A stretch of DNA of 64,000 nt from contig NZ_CP012184.1 in NCBI RefSeq assembly GCF_001420995.1, positions 3,890,501-3,954,500 on the forward strand. The letters are read 5' to 3'. Below, piece after piece: positions 1 through 10,450 of this stretch. Position numbers and translations under genes: made by a program. Every line of letters begins with the position of its first letter. Position 1 is the stretch's first letter. Under the pieces are notes generated by a model. The model did not search any database. It worked only from the letters and a program-made list of their open reading frames with translations, and had not been told where the DNA came from. The stretch comes from Pseudonocardia sp. EC080619-01 (GTDB taxonomy: Bacteria; Actinomycetota; Actinomycetes; Mycobacteriales; Pseudonocardiaceae).

Positions 1-36
1 GCCACCACCGGCGCGCGCCCCTTCTATCCGGGCTGA
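1..36 (+). CDS. 3' end of an upstream gene, probably lpqB (partial)
   Basis: The first 36 bases read as eleven in-frame codons (A-T-T-G-A-R-P-F-Y-P-G) followed by TGA. A short tail ending in proline-glycine directly before comF fits the C-terminus of LpqB, the lipoprotein partner of the MtrAB two-component system. LpqB precedes comF-hpf-secA in many actinobacteria. The assignment rests on position and this short tail only. Nothing upstream is visible, so it could be another gene. Confidence 0.4.
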   Translation, partial: ATTGARPFYPG

Positions 37-193
37 CCGGCCGCCGGTCCCTCAGCGGTGATCCTGCGGCACCGGGGCGCCGGCGGACCGCCCGATCCGC
101 GGCCTGTGGACGGATCCGGCACTTGTGGACAACTCCTGGTCCGGGGCCGGCGACGGCCGACCGGTGCCGGTGCTCCGGTGCACTCTCCGGACC

Positions 194-925
194 ATGACGA
201 CCCACCGTGCCCCGACACCGTTCGCCGCCCTGCTGGACCTGCTGCTGCCCCGCACCTGCGGGGGGTGCGGCGCGGGGCCGCCGGGCAGTGGCGGCTGGTG
301 CCCGGCCTGCGCCGACGACACAGCGGGCCCGATCGCGGTCCGGGTCCCGGGCGCGGGGCGGGTCGTGGCGGCCGCGCGCTACCGGGGGCCGTTGCGCCGG
401 GCCGTGCTGGCCTACAAGGAACGCGGGCGTCGTGACCTGGCGCCGGAGCTGGCGGCGCTGCTCGTCCCCGCGGTCGCCGCGGTCCTGCCCGGTGGGCCGG
501 GAGCGGTGGGCCCGGCCCGGGCCGACCCGGGCCGGGTCTGGCTGGTGCCGGCCCCGTCCCGGCCGTCGGCGGCGCGGGCGCGCGGGGGAGACCACGTCCT
601 TCGGCTGTGCCGGGCGCTGGCCCCCCGGCTGACCGCCGCGGGGCTCCCGGCACGGGTGCTCCCGGTCCTCGCGCTGGACCGGCGGGCGCGGGACTCGGTC
701 GGGCTCGACGCCGCGGCCCGCGCGGAGAACCTCGCCTCCGCGCTGCGCCCGGCGGGCGGCCCTCGTCGTGGTCCGGGCCCGGACGAGCCGGTGCTGCTGG
801 TCGACGACGTCGTCACCACCGGAGCGACTCTGCGTGCGTGCCACCCGGTACTGGCGCGGATCGGGGTGCCGGCGGCCGGGTCGGTGCTGCTGGCCGATGC
901 GACGACCCCGGTCCGCTCGCGGTGA
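194..925 (+). CDS. comF: ComF family phosphoribosyltransferase-like protein
   Basis: 243 aa, with the ComF layout. An N-terminal zinc-knuckle-like pair (C-G-G-C near residues 22-25 and C-P-A-C near 36-39) precedes a type I phosphoribosyltransferase fold with the PRPP loop VLLVDDVVTTGATL around residues 201-214. In competent bacteria ComF supports DNA uptake and repair; in actinobacteria the role is unproven, and the PRTase loop suggests nucleotide binding. I chose ATG 194 over the upstream ATG 125 because the family starts a few residues before the L-L-L-P-R-T-C-G-G-C segment. It lies between the presumed lpqB tail and hpf-secA. Confidence 0.9.
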   Translation: MTTHRAPTPFAALLDLLLPRTCGGCGAGPPGSGGWCPACADDTAGPIAVRVPGAGRVVAAARYRGPLRRAVLAYKERGRRDLAPELAALLVPAVAAVLPGGPGAVGPARADPGRVWLVPAPSRPSAARARGGDHVLRLCRALAPRLTAAGLPARVLPVLALDRRARDSVGLDAAARAENLASALRPAGGPRRGPGPDEPVLLVDDVVTTGATLRACHPVLARIGVPAAGSVLLADATTPVRSR

Positions 926-951
926 ACCGCACGAACCAGTGACTGCCGTCA

Positions 952-967
952 TGTGATGGTCGTCACA
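952..967. promoter_or_regulatory. CRP/cAMP-receptor-type operator upstream of hpf
   Basis: TGTGATGGTCGTCACA matches the CRP-family consensus TGTGA-N6-TCACA in both pentamers. It sits in the 360-bp gap (926-1285) between comF and hpf, about 320 bp before the hpf start, and is the only strong motif I see there. An unused AGGAGGAG at 1209-1216 has no start codon after it. Regulation of hpf by a Crp/GlxR-type protein is inferred. Confidence 0.6.
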
Positions 968-1285
968 TACGACTGTTTGCCGCAGCATGTCCCGAACGGC
1001 TTCCGGAAATGACCACTGTGGACTCCACGTGTGTGTCCTCCCGGTGAGCGGGAGGAAGTGACGGGCGTGTGTCACTCGGCTGCCACGAGATCGTCGCGGA
1101 GTGCGGTGATCGCGAGTCGTACGTCCCCCGAGCGGGTCGGCGAACGACCTGTCGGGCAGACGGCTTTACCGATAACGTCCGGTGAACTCGCAGCCGCTAC
1201 CACATCAGGAGGAGCGACCGATAGCCCACCCCCCGGGGCCGTCGTCGAGTCCCGGGTCAGCACGACTGAAGCGAGGGATGTCCGA

Positions 1286-1945
1286 GTGGAGATCGTCGTC
1301 ACCGGCCGGAACGTCGAGGTTCCCGACCACTTCCGTGGTCTGGTCGAGGAGAAGCTCAGCCGCCTGGAACGTCACGACCACAAGATCGTCGGGATGGAGG
1401 TGGTGCTCTTCCACGAGCCGAACCGCCGTCAGCAGAAGTCCTGCCAGCGAGTGGAGATCACCGGCCGCGGCGGCTGCGGAGCCGTCGCCCGTGCCGAGGC
1501 GTCGGGGCCCGACTTCTACGCCGCCCTGGACCTGGCCGCGGGCAAGCTCGCCGAGCGTCTGCGCCGTTCCCACGACCGTCGTAAGCCCAGCCGTCGCGAC
1601 CGCGTGCAGGCGTCCCGAGCCGCCGCGACCGCGTCCGCCGTCGCGCTCATGGAGCAGGCCCCGCCGATCTCCGACACCATCCCGGCCCCCCGTGCGCACG
1701 ACGAGACCCTTCCGGACGCCGAGATCGCCCGGCTCGAGGAGCAGTGGGACGCCGAGTACCGGCCCGGGCGGATCGTGCGGGAGAAGACCCACGGCGCCGC
1801 GCCCATGACGGTGGACGAGGCGCTGTCCCGGATGGAGCTCGTCGGTCACGACTTCTACCTGTTCTCCTGCAGCGAGAGCGGCCGTCCGTCCGTCGTCTAC
1901 CGGCGGCACGGCTACGACTACGGCGTGATCCGGCTCGGCGTCTGA
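1286..1945 (+). CDS. hpf: Ribosome hibernation-promoting factor, long form
   Basis: 219 aa. The N-terminal half (V-E-I-V-V-T-G-R-N-V-E-V onward) is the HPF/RaiA beta-alpha domain that binds the 30S decoding channel. The C-terminal 60 residues (M-T-V-D-E-A-L-S-R-M-E-L-V-G-H-D-F-Y-L-F) are the dimerisation domain of long HPFs, which dock two 70S ribosomes into inactive 100S particles in stationary phase. A basic, alanine-rich linker lies between them. The track frame opens at 1031, but GTG 1286 is preferred: it follows GAGGGA at good spacing and gives the family N-terminus. A CRP-like site lies upstream and a strong hairpin follows the stop. Confidence 0.93.
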   Translation: MEIVVTGRNVEVPDHFRGLVEEKLSRLERHDHKIVGMEVVLFHEPNRRQQKSCQRVEITGRGGCGAVARAEASGPDFYAALDLAAGKLAERLRRSHDRRKPSRRDRVQASRAAATASAVALMEQAPPISDTIPAPRAHDETLPDAEIARLEEQWDAEYRPGRIVREKTHGAAPMTVDEALSRMELVGHDFYLFSCSESGRPSVVYRRHGYDYGVIRLGV

Positions 1946-1951
1946 CCGTCC

Positions 1952-1991
1952 GGCGCGGGTGCACGGCCGCCCACGGCGGTGCACCCGCGCC
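1952..1991 (+). terminator. Hairpin terminator after hpf
   Basis: A perfect 13-bp inverted repeat (GGCGCGGGTGCAC, 1952-1964, with its complement at 1979-1991) and a 14-nt loop begins 7 bp after the hpf stop. There is no T-tract, as is usual in such GC-rich genomes. It should separate hpf from secA. The rest of the 220-bp gap would hold the secA promoter, which I cannot define. Confidence 0.65.
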
Positions 1992-2165
1992 CGGCGGCTC
2001 CAGTGGTGGCCGGACCGGCGCGTCACGGGCGCGTGGAGCGTGCGGTGGCCGCAGCGGCGCGGGGCCGGACGTGGCGGGCACGTACGATGGCGCCAGGGCG
2101 GTGTGACCTCCTCCGGCGAGTGACGCCCGTCCCGTGTCCTGACCGCGACGTGAATGAGGTCGGCA

Positions 2166-5020
<2,855 letters not shown>

Positions 5021-5021
<1 letters not shown>

Positions 5022-5040
5022 CCGGCACCGCCGTGCCGGT
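5021..5040. terminator. Bidirectional hairpin between secA and the convergent gene
   Basis: ACCGGCAC-CGCC-GTGCCGGT is a perfect 8-bp stem with a 4-nt loop. It begins on the last base of the secA stop and ends six bases before the stop of the opposing gene. The position suits termination of both transcripts. Confidence 0.55.
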
Positions 5041-5045
5041 GGCCG

Positions 5046-5819
5046 TCAGAGCAGCCGGACGGCGGTGACCCGCCAGTGCGGGCCACCGGGCCTCCGGTCG
5101 AGACGCAGCACGAGCGCACGGGTCCGACCGGTGACGGGCAGCGTGGTGCAGACCTCGGCGGCGTCCGGGTGCGGTTGTGCGACGTGCACCCGGCCCGCCC
5201 ACCGGCCGGCGGGCCGCGGCGTCCCGCACCCCGGAGCGCCGGCCCGCCCTCCGCGGCCGACGGTGGACCGCGCCGGCCGTGCGGCGGTGCCCGTGCGGGC
5301 GGCGGTGAGGTAGCGGAGCACCTGCGGTGTGACGACCGGCCCCAGCTGCGCCGGGGCGCGGCGGCCGGTCAGGACCTCGGCGACGAGCCGGGTCAGCTCG
5401 GCGGCGCGGACCCGGGTCGCCGGGGCGTCCGGTGGGACGACGTCGGGCGGCTCCACCTCCGGTGCCGGCGGCCCCGGGAGCGGTGCCGGCCGGGGCGGAC
5501 GGCCCGACCTCATCCGGAACCCGCCCGGGAGCACGACGACGAGTCCCGGTGGCAGGTCGGCGGGGACGTCGTCGAGGGTCCGGGCTACGAGAACCGTCTC
5601 GCCGGCGGACGGTGGCACGTCCCCGACGTGAGCACCGGCAGGACCGGCGGCACCGGCGGGACCGGCGGCACCCGCGGCACCGGGGGCGCCGGCGGCACCG
5701 GGGGCGCCGGCCGCGGCGACGACAGGTGCGCGAGGAGCGGGGAGCGGGGCGGTGCCGGGGCCGGAAAGGACGGCCCCGGCGACGGGAGGTGCGGGCGCGG
5801 CGCCGGGAGACGTGGTCAC
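5046..5819 (-). CDS. Rv3235-family protein (DUF6459-like)
   Basis: 257 aa, function unknown. The C-terminal 100 residues (W-A-G-R-V-H-V-A-Q-P-H-P-D-A-A-E-V, then A-L-V-L-R-L-D and H-W-R-V-T-A-V-R) resemble the conserved core of actinobacterial Rv3235-type proteins, which also sit near secA. Residues about 33-62 form a low-complexity G-A-A/G-A-P collagen-like run encoded by a GC-rich DNA repeat, and a proline-rich stretch follows. GTG 5819 is chosen because upstream of it the frame runs into the minisatellite. There is no signal peptide or membrane segment. Family assignment is from memory of the motif and synteny. Confidence 0.75.
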   Translation of the reverse strand: MTTSPGAAPAPPVAGAVLSGPGTAPLPAPRAPVVAAAGAPGAAGAPGAAGAAGPAGAAGPAGAHVGDVPPSAGETVLVARTLDDVPADLPPGLVVVLPGGFRMRSGRPPRPAPLPGPPAPEVEPPDVVPPDAPATRVRAAELTRLVAEVLTGRRAPAQLGPVVTPQVLRYLTAARTGTAARPARSTVGRGGRAGAPGCGTPRPAGRWAGRVHVAQPHPDAAEVCTTLPVTGRTRALVLRLDRRPGGPHWRVTAVRLL

Positions 5820-5868
5820 GCGTCCAGCCTGCGGAGCCGGCCGCCGCCGAGGACCGGTCCGGCCGGGA

Positions 5869-5973
5869 TCCGTTCCTGCACCGTCCGTTCCTGCACCGTC
5901 CGTTCCTGCACCGTCCGTTCCCGCACCGTGCGAGTCCGCACCGTGCGGGTCGGCACCGTTCGCGCCCGCACCG
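5869..5973. repeat. 15-bp minisatellite (seven units)
   Basis: Seven head-to-tail 15-bp units occupy 5869-5973. The first three are identical (TCCGTTCCTGCACCG). The fourth differs by one base and the last three diverge progressively while keeping the GCACCG end. The array fills the gap between the divergent Rv3235-like and marR genes and would sit in the promoter region of one or both. Otherwise 5820-6026 holds nothing I recognise. Confidence 0.9.
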
Positions 5974-6026
5974 GGCGCCCCCGCGATCCGCCCCGGCGCC
6001 GGGCCGCGCCCCCGTACCCTCCCGCG

Positions 6027-6563
6027 ATGCCCGACCGCCCGACGCACCCGTCGCCGTCGCCCCTGCTCTGCCCGCCCCGCCTCGTCCCCGCGGGCCACGG
6101 ACCAGCCGGCGGCGGACCCGCCGATGGCCTGCACAGCACGAGCACGGCCGATCTCCTCGTCCGTACCGGCGCCGCGGTGCTCGGTGCGCGCCGGTCCCGC
6201 GCGGCCGCGCACGGGCTGCCGCTCACCGCCGTCACCGTGCTCGACGTGCTGTCCCGCACCGGCGGCGGCCTCGTCCAGCGCGAGCTCGCCGCCTGGGCGC
6301 GGATCGGGCCGACCACCCTCGTACCGGTCCTGGACGCGCTCGCGGACGCGGGGCTCGCGGAGCGGGTCGTCGATCCCGTCGACCGGCGCGTGCGCCGGGT
6401 ACGGATCACCGACGCCGGCCGGGAGCGTCTGCGCGCCGCCCGGCCGGCGGTGCGCGGGCCGCGCCTGCCGGAGCCTCCCGCGGAACACGCGGAGGCGATC
6501 AGGGGGTATCTGGTCGCGGTGGTCGTGGCCCTGGAGCAGGATCACCGGGAGACGTCGTCGTAG
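6027..6563 (+). CDS. MarR-type winged-helix regulator
   Basis: 178 aa. Residues about 50-150 form a MarR-like wHTH: an N-terminal helix, the recognition region (R-E-L-A-A-W-A-R-I-G-P-T-T-L-V-P-V-L-D-A) and a wing with the V-D-P-V-D-R-R-V-R-R-V-R-I-T motif typical of the family. The first 40 residues are proline-rich and may be non-conserved or not translated; the start (ATG 6027) is therefore the least certain part. The stop lies 9 bp before the ABC transporter start and overlaps its ribosome-binding site (TAGGAGGA). It probably regulates that efflux operon and itself. Confidence 0.8.
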   Translation: MPDRPTHPSPSPLLCPPRLVPAGHGPAGGGPADGLHSTSTADLLVRTGAAVLGARRSRAAAHGLPLTAVTVLDVLSRTGGGLVQRELAAWARIGPTTLVPVLDALADAGLAERVVDPVDRRVRRVRITDAGRERLRAARPAVRGPRLPEPPAEHAEAIRGYLVAVVVALEQDHRETSS

Positions 6564-6572
6564 GAGGACACC

Positions 6573-7550
6573 ATGGGACAGGCCGCGGTCGAGGTCGTCG
6601 ACCTGGTGAAGCGCTACCCGAAGGCCGACCGCAACGCCGTCGACGGGTTGTCGTTCGAGGTCGGCGAGGGCGAGGTGTTCGGCCTGCTGGGCCCGAACGG
6701 TGCAGGGAAGACGACGACGGTCGGCGTCCTGACGACGCGGGTGGTGCCGACGTCCGGGATCGCCCGGGTCGCCGGGCTCGACGTGCGGACCGACGCGGTC
6801 GCGGTGTGCGCGAAGCTCGCCGTCGTGCCGCAGCGGCAGAACCTGGACCGCTCGCTCGGCGTCCGCGACAACCTCGTCTTCCACGCCGCGTACCACGGGG
6901 TCGGCCGCGCCGAGCGGAACCGGCGGGCCGACGAGCTGCTGGAGCGGATGGGCCTGGCGGACAAGGCGAAGGCGATCGCCGACGACCTCTCCGGAGGACA
7001 GGCGCAACGCGTGATGATCGCGCGGGGGCTCATGCACCGGCCGGAGGTCCTGTTCCTCGACGAGCCCTCCACCGGGCTCGACCCGCAGGCACGGCTGTTC
7101 GTGCACGACCAGATCCGCGGGCTGTCCGACGAGGGCGTGACCGTCGTCCTCACCACGCACGACATGGACGAGGCGCACAAGCTCTCGGACCGGATCGGCA
7201 TCGTCGACCACGGGGCGCTGCTGGCGCTCGACACCCCGGAGGCGCTCGTCCGCGAGCTGCCGGGCAGCGCGACCGTCGGCGTCGTCGCCGAGCCCGGGCC
7301 CGGCGGCCCGGAGCCGCTGCGCGACGCGCTGGCCGGGCTCGACGGCGTCGCCCGGATCGAGTCGGTGCCCGGGACGGGCGGTGAGGGCACCGTGACGTTC
7401 CGGCTGTCGGTGACCTGCGAGCCGGCGACGCTGCTCGCCCCGGTCGTCGACCTGCTCGGGCGGCACGGCGCCGGGGTGCGGGACGTGTCGCTGGGCGAGG
7501 CGACCCTGGAGGACGTCTTCATCGACCTGACCGGCAGGGACCTGCGATGA
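6573..7550 (+). CDS. ABC transporter ATP-binding protein, DrrA-like
   Basis: 325 aa nucleotide-binding subunit of a drug-export ABC transporter of the daunorubicin-resistance (DrrA) type. Visible motifs: Walker A GPNGAGKTTT (about residues 41-50), signature LSGGQAQRVMIARGL (about 138-152), Walker B VLFLDEPSTGLDP, and the H-loop TTHDMDEA. The C-terminal extension of about 90 residues is typical of this subfamily. A strong AGGAGG precedes the ATG. Its last four bases (ATGA) overlap the permease start. With the upstream MarR gene this forms a three-gene efflux operon; the substrate is unknown. Confidence 0.95.
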   Translation: MGQAAVEVVDLVKRYPKADRNAVDGLSFEVGEGEVFGLLGPNGAGKTTTVGVLTTRVVPTSGIARVAGLDVRTDAVAVCAKLAVVPQRQNLDRSLGVRDNLVFHAAYHGVGRAERNRRADELLERMGLADKAKAIADDLSGGQAQRVMIARGLMHRPEVLFLDEPSTGLDPQARLFVHDQIRGLSDEGVTVVLTTHDMDEAHKLSDRIGIVDHGALLALDTPEALVRELPGSATVGVVAEPGPGGPEPLRDALAGLDGVARIESVPGTGGEGTVTFRLSVTCEPATLLAPVVDLLGRHGAGVRDVSLGEATLEDVFIDLTGRDLR

Positions 7551-8311
7551 GCGGGCGCGCGTTCCTGGCGGTGCTCCGCCGCGACGTCTACGTCACCGGA
7601 CGGGAGCTGCCCTCGTTCCTGGCCCAGGTGCTGGTGCAGCCGTTCTTCTTCCTGCTGGTGTTCGTCGTCGTCCTGGGCCGCGGCGGGTTCGTCGCCGAGG
7701 GCTACGGCGAGATCATGCTGCCCGGCCTCATCGCGCTGAACGCGATGTTCGGCGCGCTGCAGAGCGTCACGCTGCCGCTGGTGTTCGAGCTGTCCTGGAC
7801 CCGCGAGATCGACGACCGGTTGCTGGCACCGATGCCGGTGTGGGCGGTCGCCGTCGAGAAGATCGTGTTCGCCGGGCTGCGCGGGCTGCTGGCGAGCCTG
7901 CTGATGGTGCCGATCGGCCTCGCCATGATCGACGTCGGCTGGCCGGCGGAGGGGCTGCTGCCGGCCCTGCTGATGGTCGTCCTCGGTGCGCTGCTGGGCG
8001 CCGCCATGGGGCTGACGATCGGCACGGCCGTCCCGCCCCGGCGGATCAACATCCTGTTCGCGGTGATCTTCACGCCGCTGCTGTTCACCGGCTCCGTGCA
8101 GTACCCGTGGCTGACGCTGGAGGACCTGCGCTGGTTCCAGGTGCTGTCGGCGCTGAACCCGCTCACGTACGTGAGCGAGGGGCTCCGCGCGTCGCTGGTC
8201 CCCGGGATCCCGCACATCCCCCTGTGGGTCTGCGTGCTGGTCCCGGTACTCGCCATCGTGCTGTTCACCCTGCTGGGTATCCGCGGTTTCCTCCGGCGCG
8301 CGCTGGACTAG
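7547..8311 (+). CDS. ABC-2 type permease, DrrB-like
   Basis: 254 aa membrane subunit with about six hydrophobic helices (for example F-F-F-L-L-V-F-V-V-V-L-G near residue 33 and L-V-P-V-L-A-I-V-L-F-T-L-L-G near the end). It has the ABC-2 permease layout with the conserved L-N-P-L-T-Y-V-S-E-G-L-R segment before the last helix. It overlaps the ATPase gene by ATGA, so the two are translationally coupled and should form a dimer-of-heterodimers exporter in the plasma membrane. Confidence 0.95.
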   Translation: MSGRAFLAVLRRDVYVTGRELPSFLAQVLVQPFFFLLVFVVVLGRGGFVAEGYGEIMLPGLIALNAMFGALQSVTLPLVFELSWTREIDDRLLAPMPVWAVAVEKIVFAGLRGLLASLLMVPIGLAMIDVGWPAEGLLPALLMVVLGALLGAAMGLTIGTAVPPRRINILFAVIFTPLLFTGSVQYPWLTLEDLRWFQVLSALNPLTYVSEGLRASLVPGIPHIPLWVCVLVPVLAIVLFTLLGIRGFLRRALD

Positions 8312-8343
8312 CGTCCGAGGGGGCGCTGGGTACAGTCGCGGGG

Positions 8344-8748
8344 GTGGCGGAAGCACGCACCCTGCGCGGCCTGATCGTCGACTACGGCGGCGTCCTCGAC
8401 GAGCCCGGTGGCGGCGCGCTGCTGCTCGACTACGCCCGCCGCGCCGCCGGCGCCGGGGTCCGGACGGCACTGTTCTCCGGTGCGCACGCGGTGCCCGACG
8501 AGTGCGCCGAGGCGTTCGGCACCGTGCTGCTCGGCGCGGTCCGCGGTGCCCGCAAGCCGAGCCCGGACGCGTTCGCGGCGGCGGCCGCGGAGCTGGGGCT
8601 GGAGGCCGCCGACTGCGTCGTCGTCGACGACCTCGGGGCCTGCGTGCGCGGCGCCGCCGCGGCCGGGGCGGTCGGCGTCCGGCACGTCGAGCCCGGTGCG
8701 ACCCTCGCCGAGCTGGAGATCCTCCTGGGGGTCCCGGCCGGCCCGTGA
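8344..8748 (+). CDS. Small HAD-superfamily hydrolase-like protein
   Basis: 134 aa. HAD signatures are present in short form: nucleophile region L-I-V-D-Y-G-G-V-L-D near residue 10, K-P-S-P-D-A-F (motif III lysine) near 65, and C-V-V-V-D-D-L-G-A-C-V-R-G-A (motif IV) near 90. It is shorter than usual HAD phosphatases because almost the whole cap region is missing. The nucleophile motif reads D-x-G rather than D-x-D, so the usual acid/base Asp is absent and phosphatase activity is doubtful. GTG 8344 is the first start after the permease stop, 32 bp away. The substrate is unknown. Confidence 0.8.
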   Translation: MAEARTLRGLIVDYGGVLDEPGGGALLLDYARRAAGAGVRTALFSGAHAVPDECAEAFGTVLLGAVRGARKPSPDAFAAAAAELGLEAADCVVVDDLGACVRGAAAAGAVGVRHVEPGATLAELEILLGVPAGP

Positions 8749-8765
8749 CCCGGTCCGGACGTGCG

Positions 8766-8857
8766 GAGGCGCCGCCCGCGATGCGGACGGCGCCTCGGAG
8801 TCGCGGTGCCGGCGGATGCCGGACCGGTCGTGCCGCGTGCCGGTGCTACCGGCACGC
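8766..8857. terminator. Two hairpins between convergent genes
   Basis: GAGGCGCCG (8766-8774) pairs with CGGCGCCTC (8788-8796). GCGTGCCGGT (8835-8844) pairs with ACCGGCACGC (8848-8857) around a 3-nt loop. They lie between the end of the HAD gene and the stop of the antitoxin gene, so each can terminate one direction. The TAG that ends the run-on LldD-like frame falls in the loop of the second hairpin. Confidence 0.6.
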
Positions 8858-10411
8858 GCTCACTGCTGCGGCGGGGGCGGCGGAGCCTGGCCCGGCTGCT
8901 GCCCGGGCGGGGGCGGCGGGGCCTGGCCGTCCGGGCCGGGCTGACCGGGCTGCTGGGTGCTGTCCCCGGTCCCGGTCCGCTCGCGCGCGAACTTCGTCGC
9001 GGTGTCGATGTGCTGCTCGTTGCCGGCGAACTTCTTCTTCGCCGCGTCGCCAGCCTTGTTCAGCGCCTGATCGACCTTGTCGTCGTGCTTGCCGAGCAGT
9101 TCCTTGGCCTTGTCCAGGAAACCCATGCGGACATGGTGGCCTCGTCACCGGCCCCGCGCACCCGGTGCGTGTAGTCCGTCCGGGTGAAAGGGGACGGGTG
9201 GTCGCCGGGCGGAGCCGGGCGTGCTCCGGGCGCAGGTCGTCGATCCGGGTGACGCCGAGCAGCTGCATCGTGCGCTCCACCTCCGCCCGCAGGATCTCGA
9301 TCGACCGCCGCACACCGGCCTCGCCACCGGCCATCAGGCCGTACAGGTAGGCACGACCCACGAGCGCGGCCCGCGCACCGAGCGCGACGGCCGCGACGAC
9401 GTCGCCGCCGTGCAGGATCCCGGTGTCGACGAGCACCTCGGCGTCGTCGCCCAGCTCCTGCACGACCGGCTCGATCAGCTCCGCGGGCACCGGCGCCCGG
9501 TCGAGCTGGCGGCCGCCGTGGTTGGAGAGCAGGACGGCGTCGGCACCGGCCGCGACCACCCGGCGCGCGTCGGCGACCGACTGGACGCCCTTGATCACCA
9601 GCTTGCCCGGCCAGGTCTCGCGGAGCCAGGCGACGTCGTCCATCGTCAGTGCCGGGTCGAACACCTTGTTGATGACCTCGAACGGGCTGCCGCCCGCGGT
9701 GAGGCTCTCGAACGTCAGCGGCTCGGTGGTGATCAGGTCGAACCACCAGCGCGGGTGCCGGGCGCCGTCGACGAAGGTCCGCAGCGAGAGCGCGGGCGGG
9801 ATGGACAGGCCGTTGCGGGCGTCGCGCCGCCGGTTGCCGCCGACCGGCGTGTCGACGGTGAGCAGCAGGGTGTCGTAGCCGGCGGCCCGGGCCCTGGAGA
9901 CCAGGTCGTGCGCGACCGAGCGGTCCTTCCAGAGGTAGAGCTGGAACCAGTGCCGCCCGCCGCGGCCGGCCTCGGCGACGCCCTCGATCGTCGTCGAACC
10001 CATGGTGGACAGCGCGTACGGGATCCCGGCCGCCGCCGCGGCGGCCACGGCGCGCTCGCCCTCGGTGTGCATCATCCGGGTGAAGCCGGTCGGGGCCAGC
10101 GCGAACGGCAGCGCGGACCGGCCGCCGAGCACGTCGCGGCCGGTGTCGACCCGGGAGACGTCGCGCAGCACCGTGGGCGTGAACTCGACCGACGACCACA
10201 CCTCGCGGGCCCGCCGCAGGCTCACCTCGTCCTCGGCGGCGCCGTCGGTGTAGTCGAACACCGCACGCGGGGCCCGCTTCCGGGCGAGGGCGCGCAGGTC
10301 GCCGATGCTCGTGGCGCGGGCCAGCCGCGCGGCCGTCCGGTCCAGCGTGACCGGGGCCGGGCGCAGCAGCGGCGCGAGCTCGGACGGGCGGGGCATGCGA
10401 CGTCGCACCAT
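8846..10411 (-). CDS. FMN-dependent alpha-hydroxy acid dehydrogenase, LldD2-like, with run-on C-terminus
   Basis: Residues 1 to about 410 are a full (S)-2-hydroxy-acid oxidase-type TIM barrel, close to mycobacterial LldD2 (L-lactate dehydrogenase, quinone). Motifs: [30 protein letters not shown], catalytic S-N-H-G-G-R-Q-L-D, and D-T-G-I-L-H-G-G-D with G-R-A-Y-L-Y-G. The family ends near [14 protein letters not shown]. Here the frame continues about 110 codons to TAG 8846, through the whole antitoxin gene. In the +1 phase a TGA occurs at 9145-9147, so a one-base indel near the C-rich run at about 9185 would restore a normal end. The true 3' end is therefore uncertain. Start is ATG 10411, with ATG 10396 as alternative. 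Confidence 0.85.
   Translation of the reverse strand: MVRRRMPRPSELAPLLRPAPVTLDRTAARLARATSIGDLRALARKRAPRAVFDYTDGAAEDEVSLRRAREVWSSVEFTPTVLRDVSRVDTGRDVLGGRSALPFALAPTGFTRMMHTEGERAVAAAAAAGIPYALSTMGSTTIEGVAEAGRGGRHWFQLYLWKDRSVAHDLVSRARAAGYDTLLLTVDTPVGGNRRRDARNGLSIPPALSLRTFVDGARHPRWWFDLITTEPLTFESLTAGGSPFEVINKVFDPALTMDDVAWLRETWPGKLVIKGVQSVADARRVVAAGADAVLLSNHGGRQLDRAPVPAELIEPVVQELGDDAEVLVDTGILHGGDVVAAVALGARAALVGRAYLYGLMAGGEAGVRRSIEILRAEVERTMQLLGVTRIDDLRPEHARLRPATTRPLSPGRTTRTGCAGPVTRPPCPHGFPGQGQGTARQARRQGRSGAEQGWRRGEEEVRRQRAAHRHRDEVRARADRDRGQHPAARSARPGRPGPAAPARAAAGPGSAAPAAAVSACR
8860..9126 (-). CDS. MT0933-type antitoxin family protein
   Basis: 88 aa. The N-terminus ([22 protein letters not shown]) followed by D-A-A-K-K-K-F and H-I-D-T-A-T-K-F-A matches the small helical proteins annotated as MT0933/Rv0909-like antitoxins in actinobacteria. 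The tail is a proline/glutamine-rich low-complexity segment. No toxin gene stands next to it, so a role as antitoxin is uncertain. The run-on frame of the upstream LldD-like gene overlaps this entire gene in a different phase. Confidence 0.8.
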   Translation of the reverse strand: MGFLDKAKELLGKHDDKVDQALNKAGDAAKKKFAGNEQHIDTATKFARERTGTGDSTQQPGQPGPDGQAPPPPPGQQPGQAPPPPPQQ

Positions 10412-10450
10412 GACCCGACCCTAGGCAGCCGGCGGCGTCCGGGGGAGGGG

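Noticed and set aside
1031-1285. Open frame upstream of HPF giving an 85-residue N-terminal extension
   Set aside because: Codon use is poor (rare ATA, TTA and AGA codons), the extension is not conserved, and GTG 1286 has a good ribosome-binding site.
5633-5718. Possible collagen-like or PE-PGRS-type surface protein from the G-A-A-G-A-P repeats
   Set aside because: The run is only about 30 residues, inside a soluble Rv3235-family protein without a signal peptide.
5869-5973. CRISPR-like array
   Set aside because: The 15-bp units are directly tandem without spacers, and there are no cas genes.
5076-6026. Long + strand extension upstream of the MarR gene
   Set aside because: It runs antisense through the Rv3235-like gene and the minisatellite. 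The MarR domain begins only after 6027.
8860-9126. Complete toxin-antitoxin module
   Set aside because: Only the antitoxin-like gene is present. The neighbours are a HAD protein and an FMN enzyme, not toxins.
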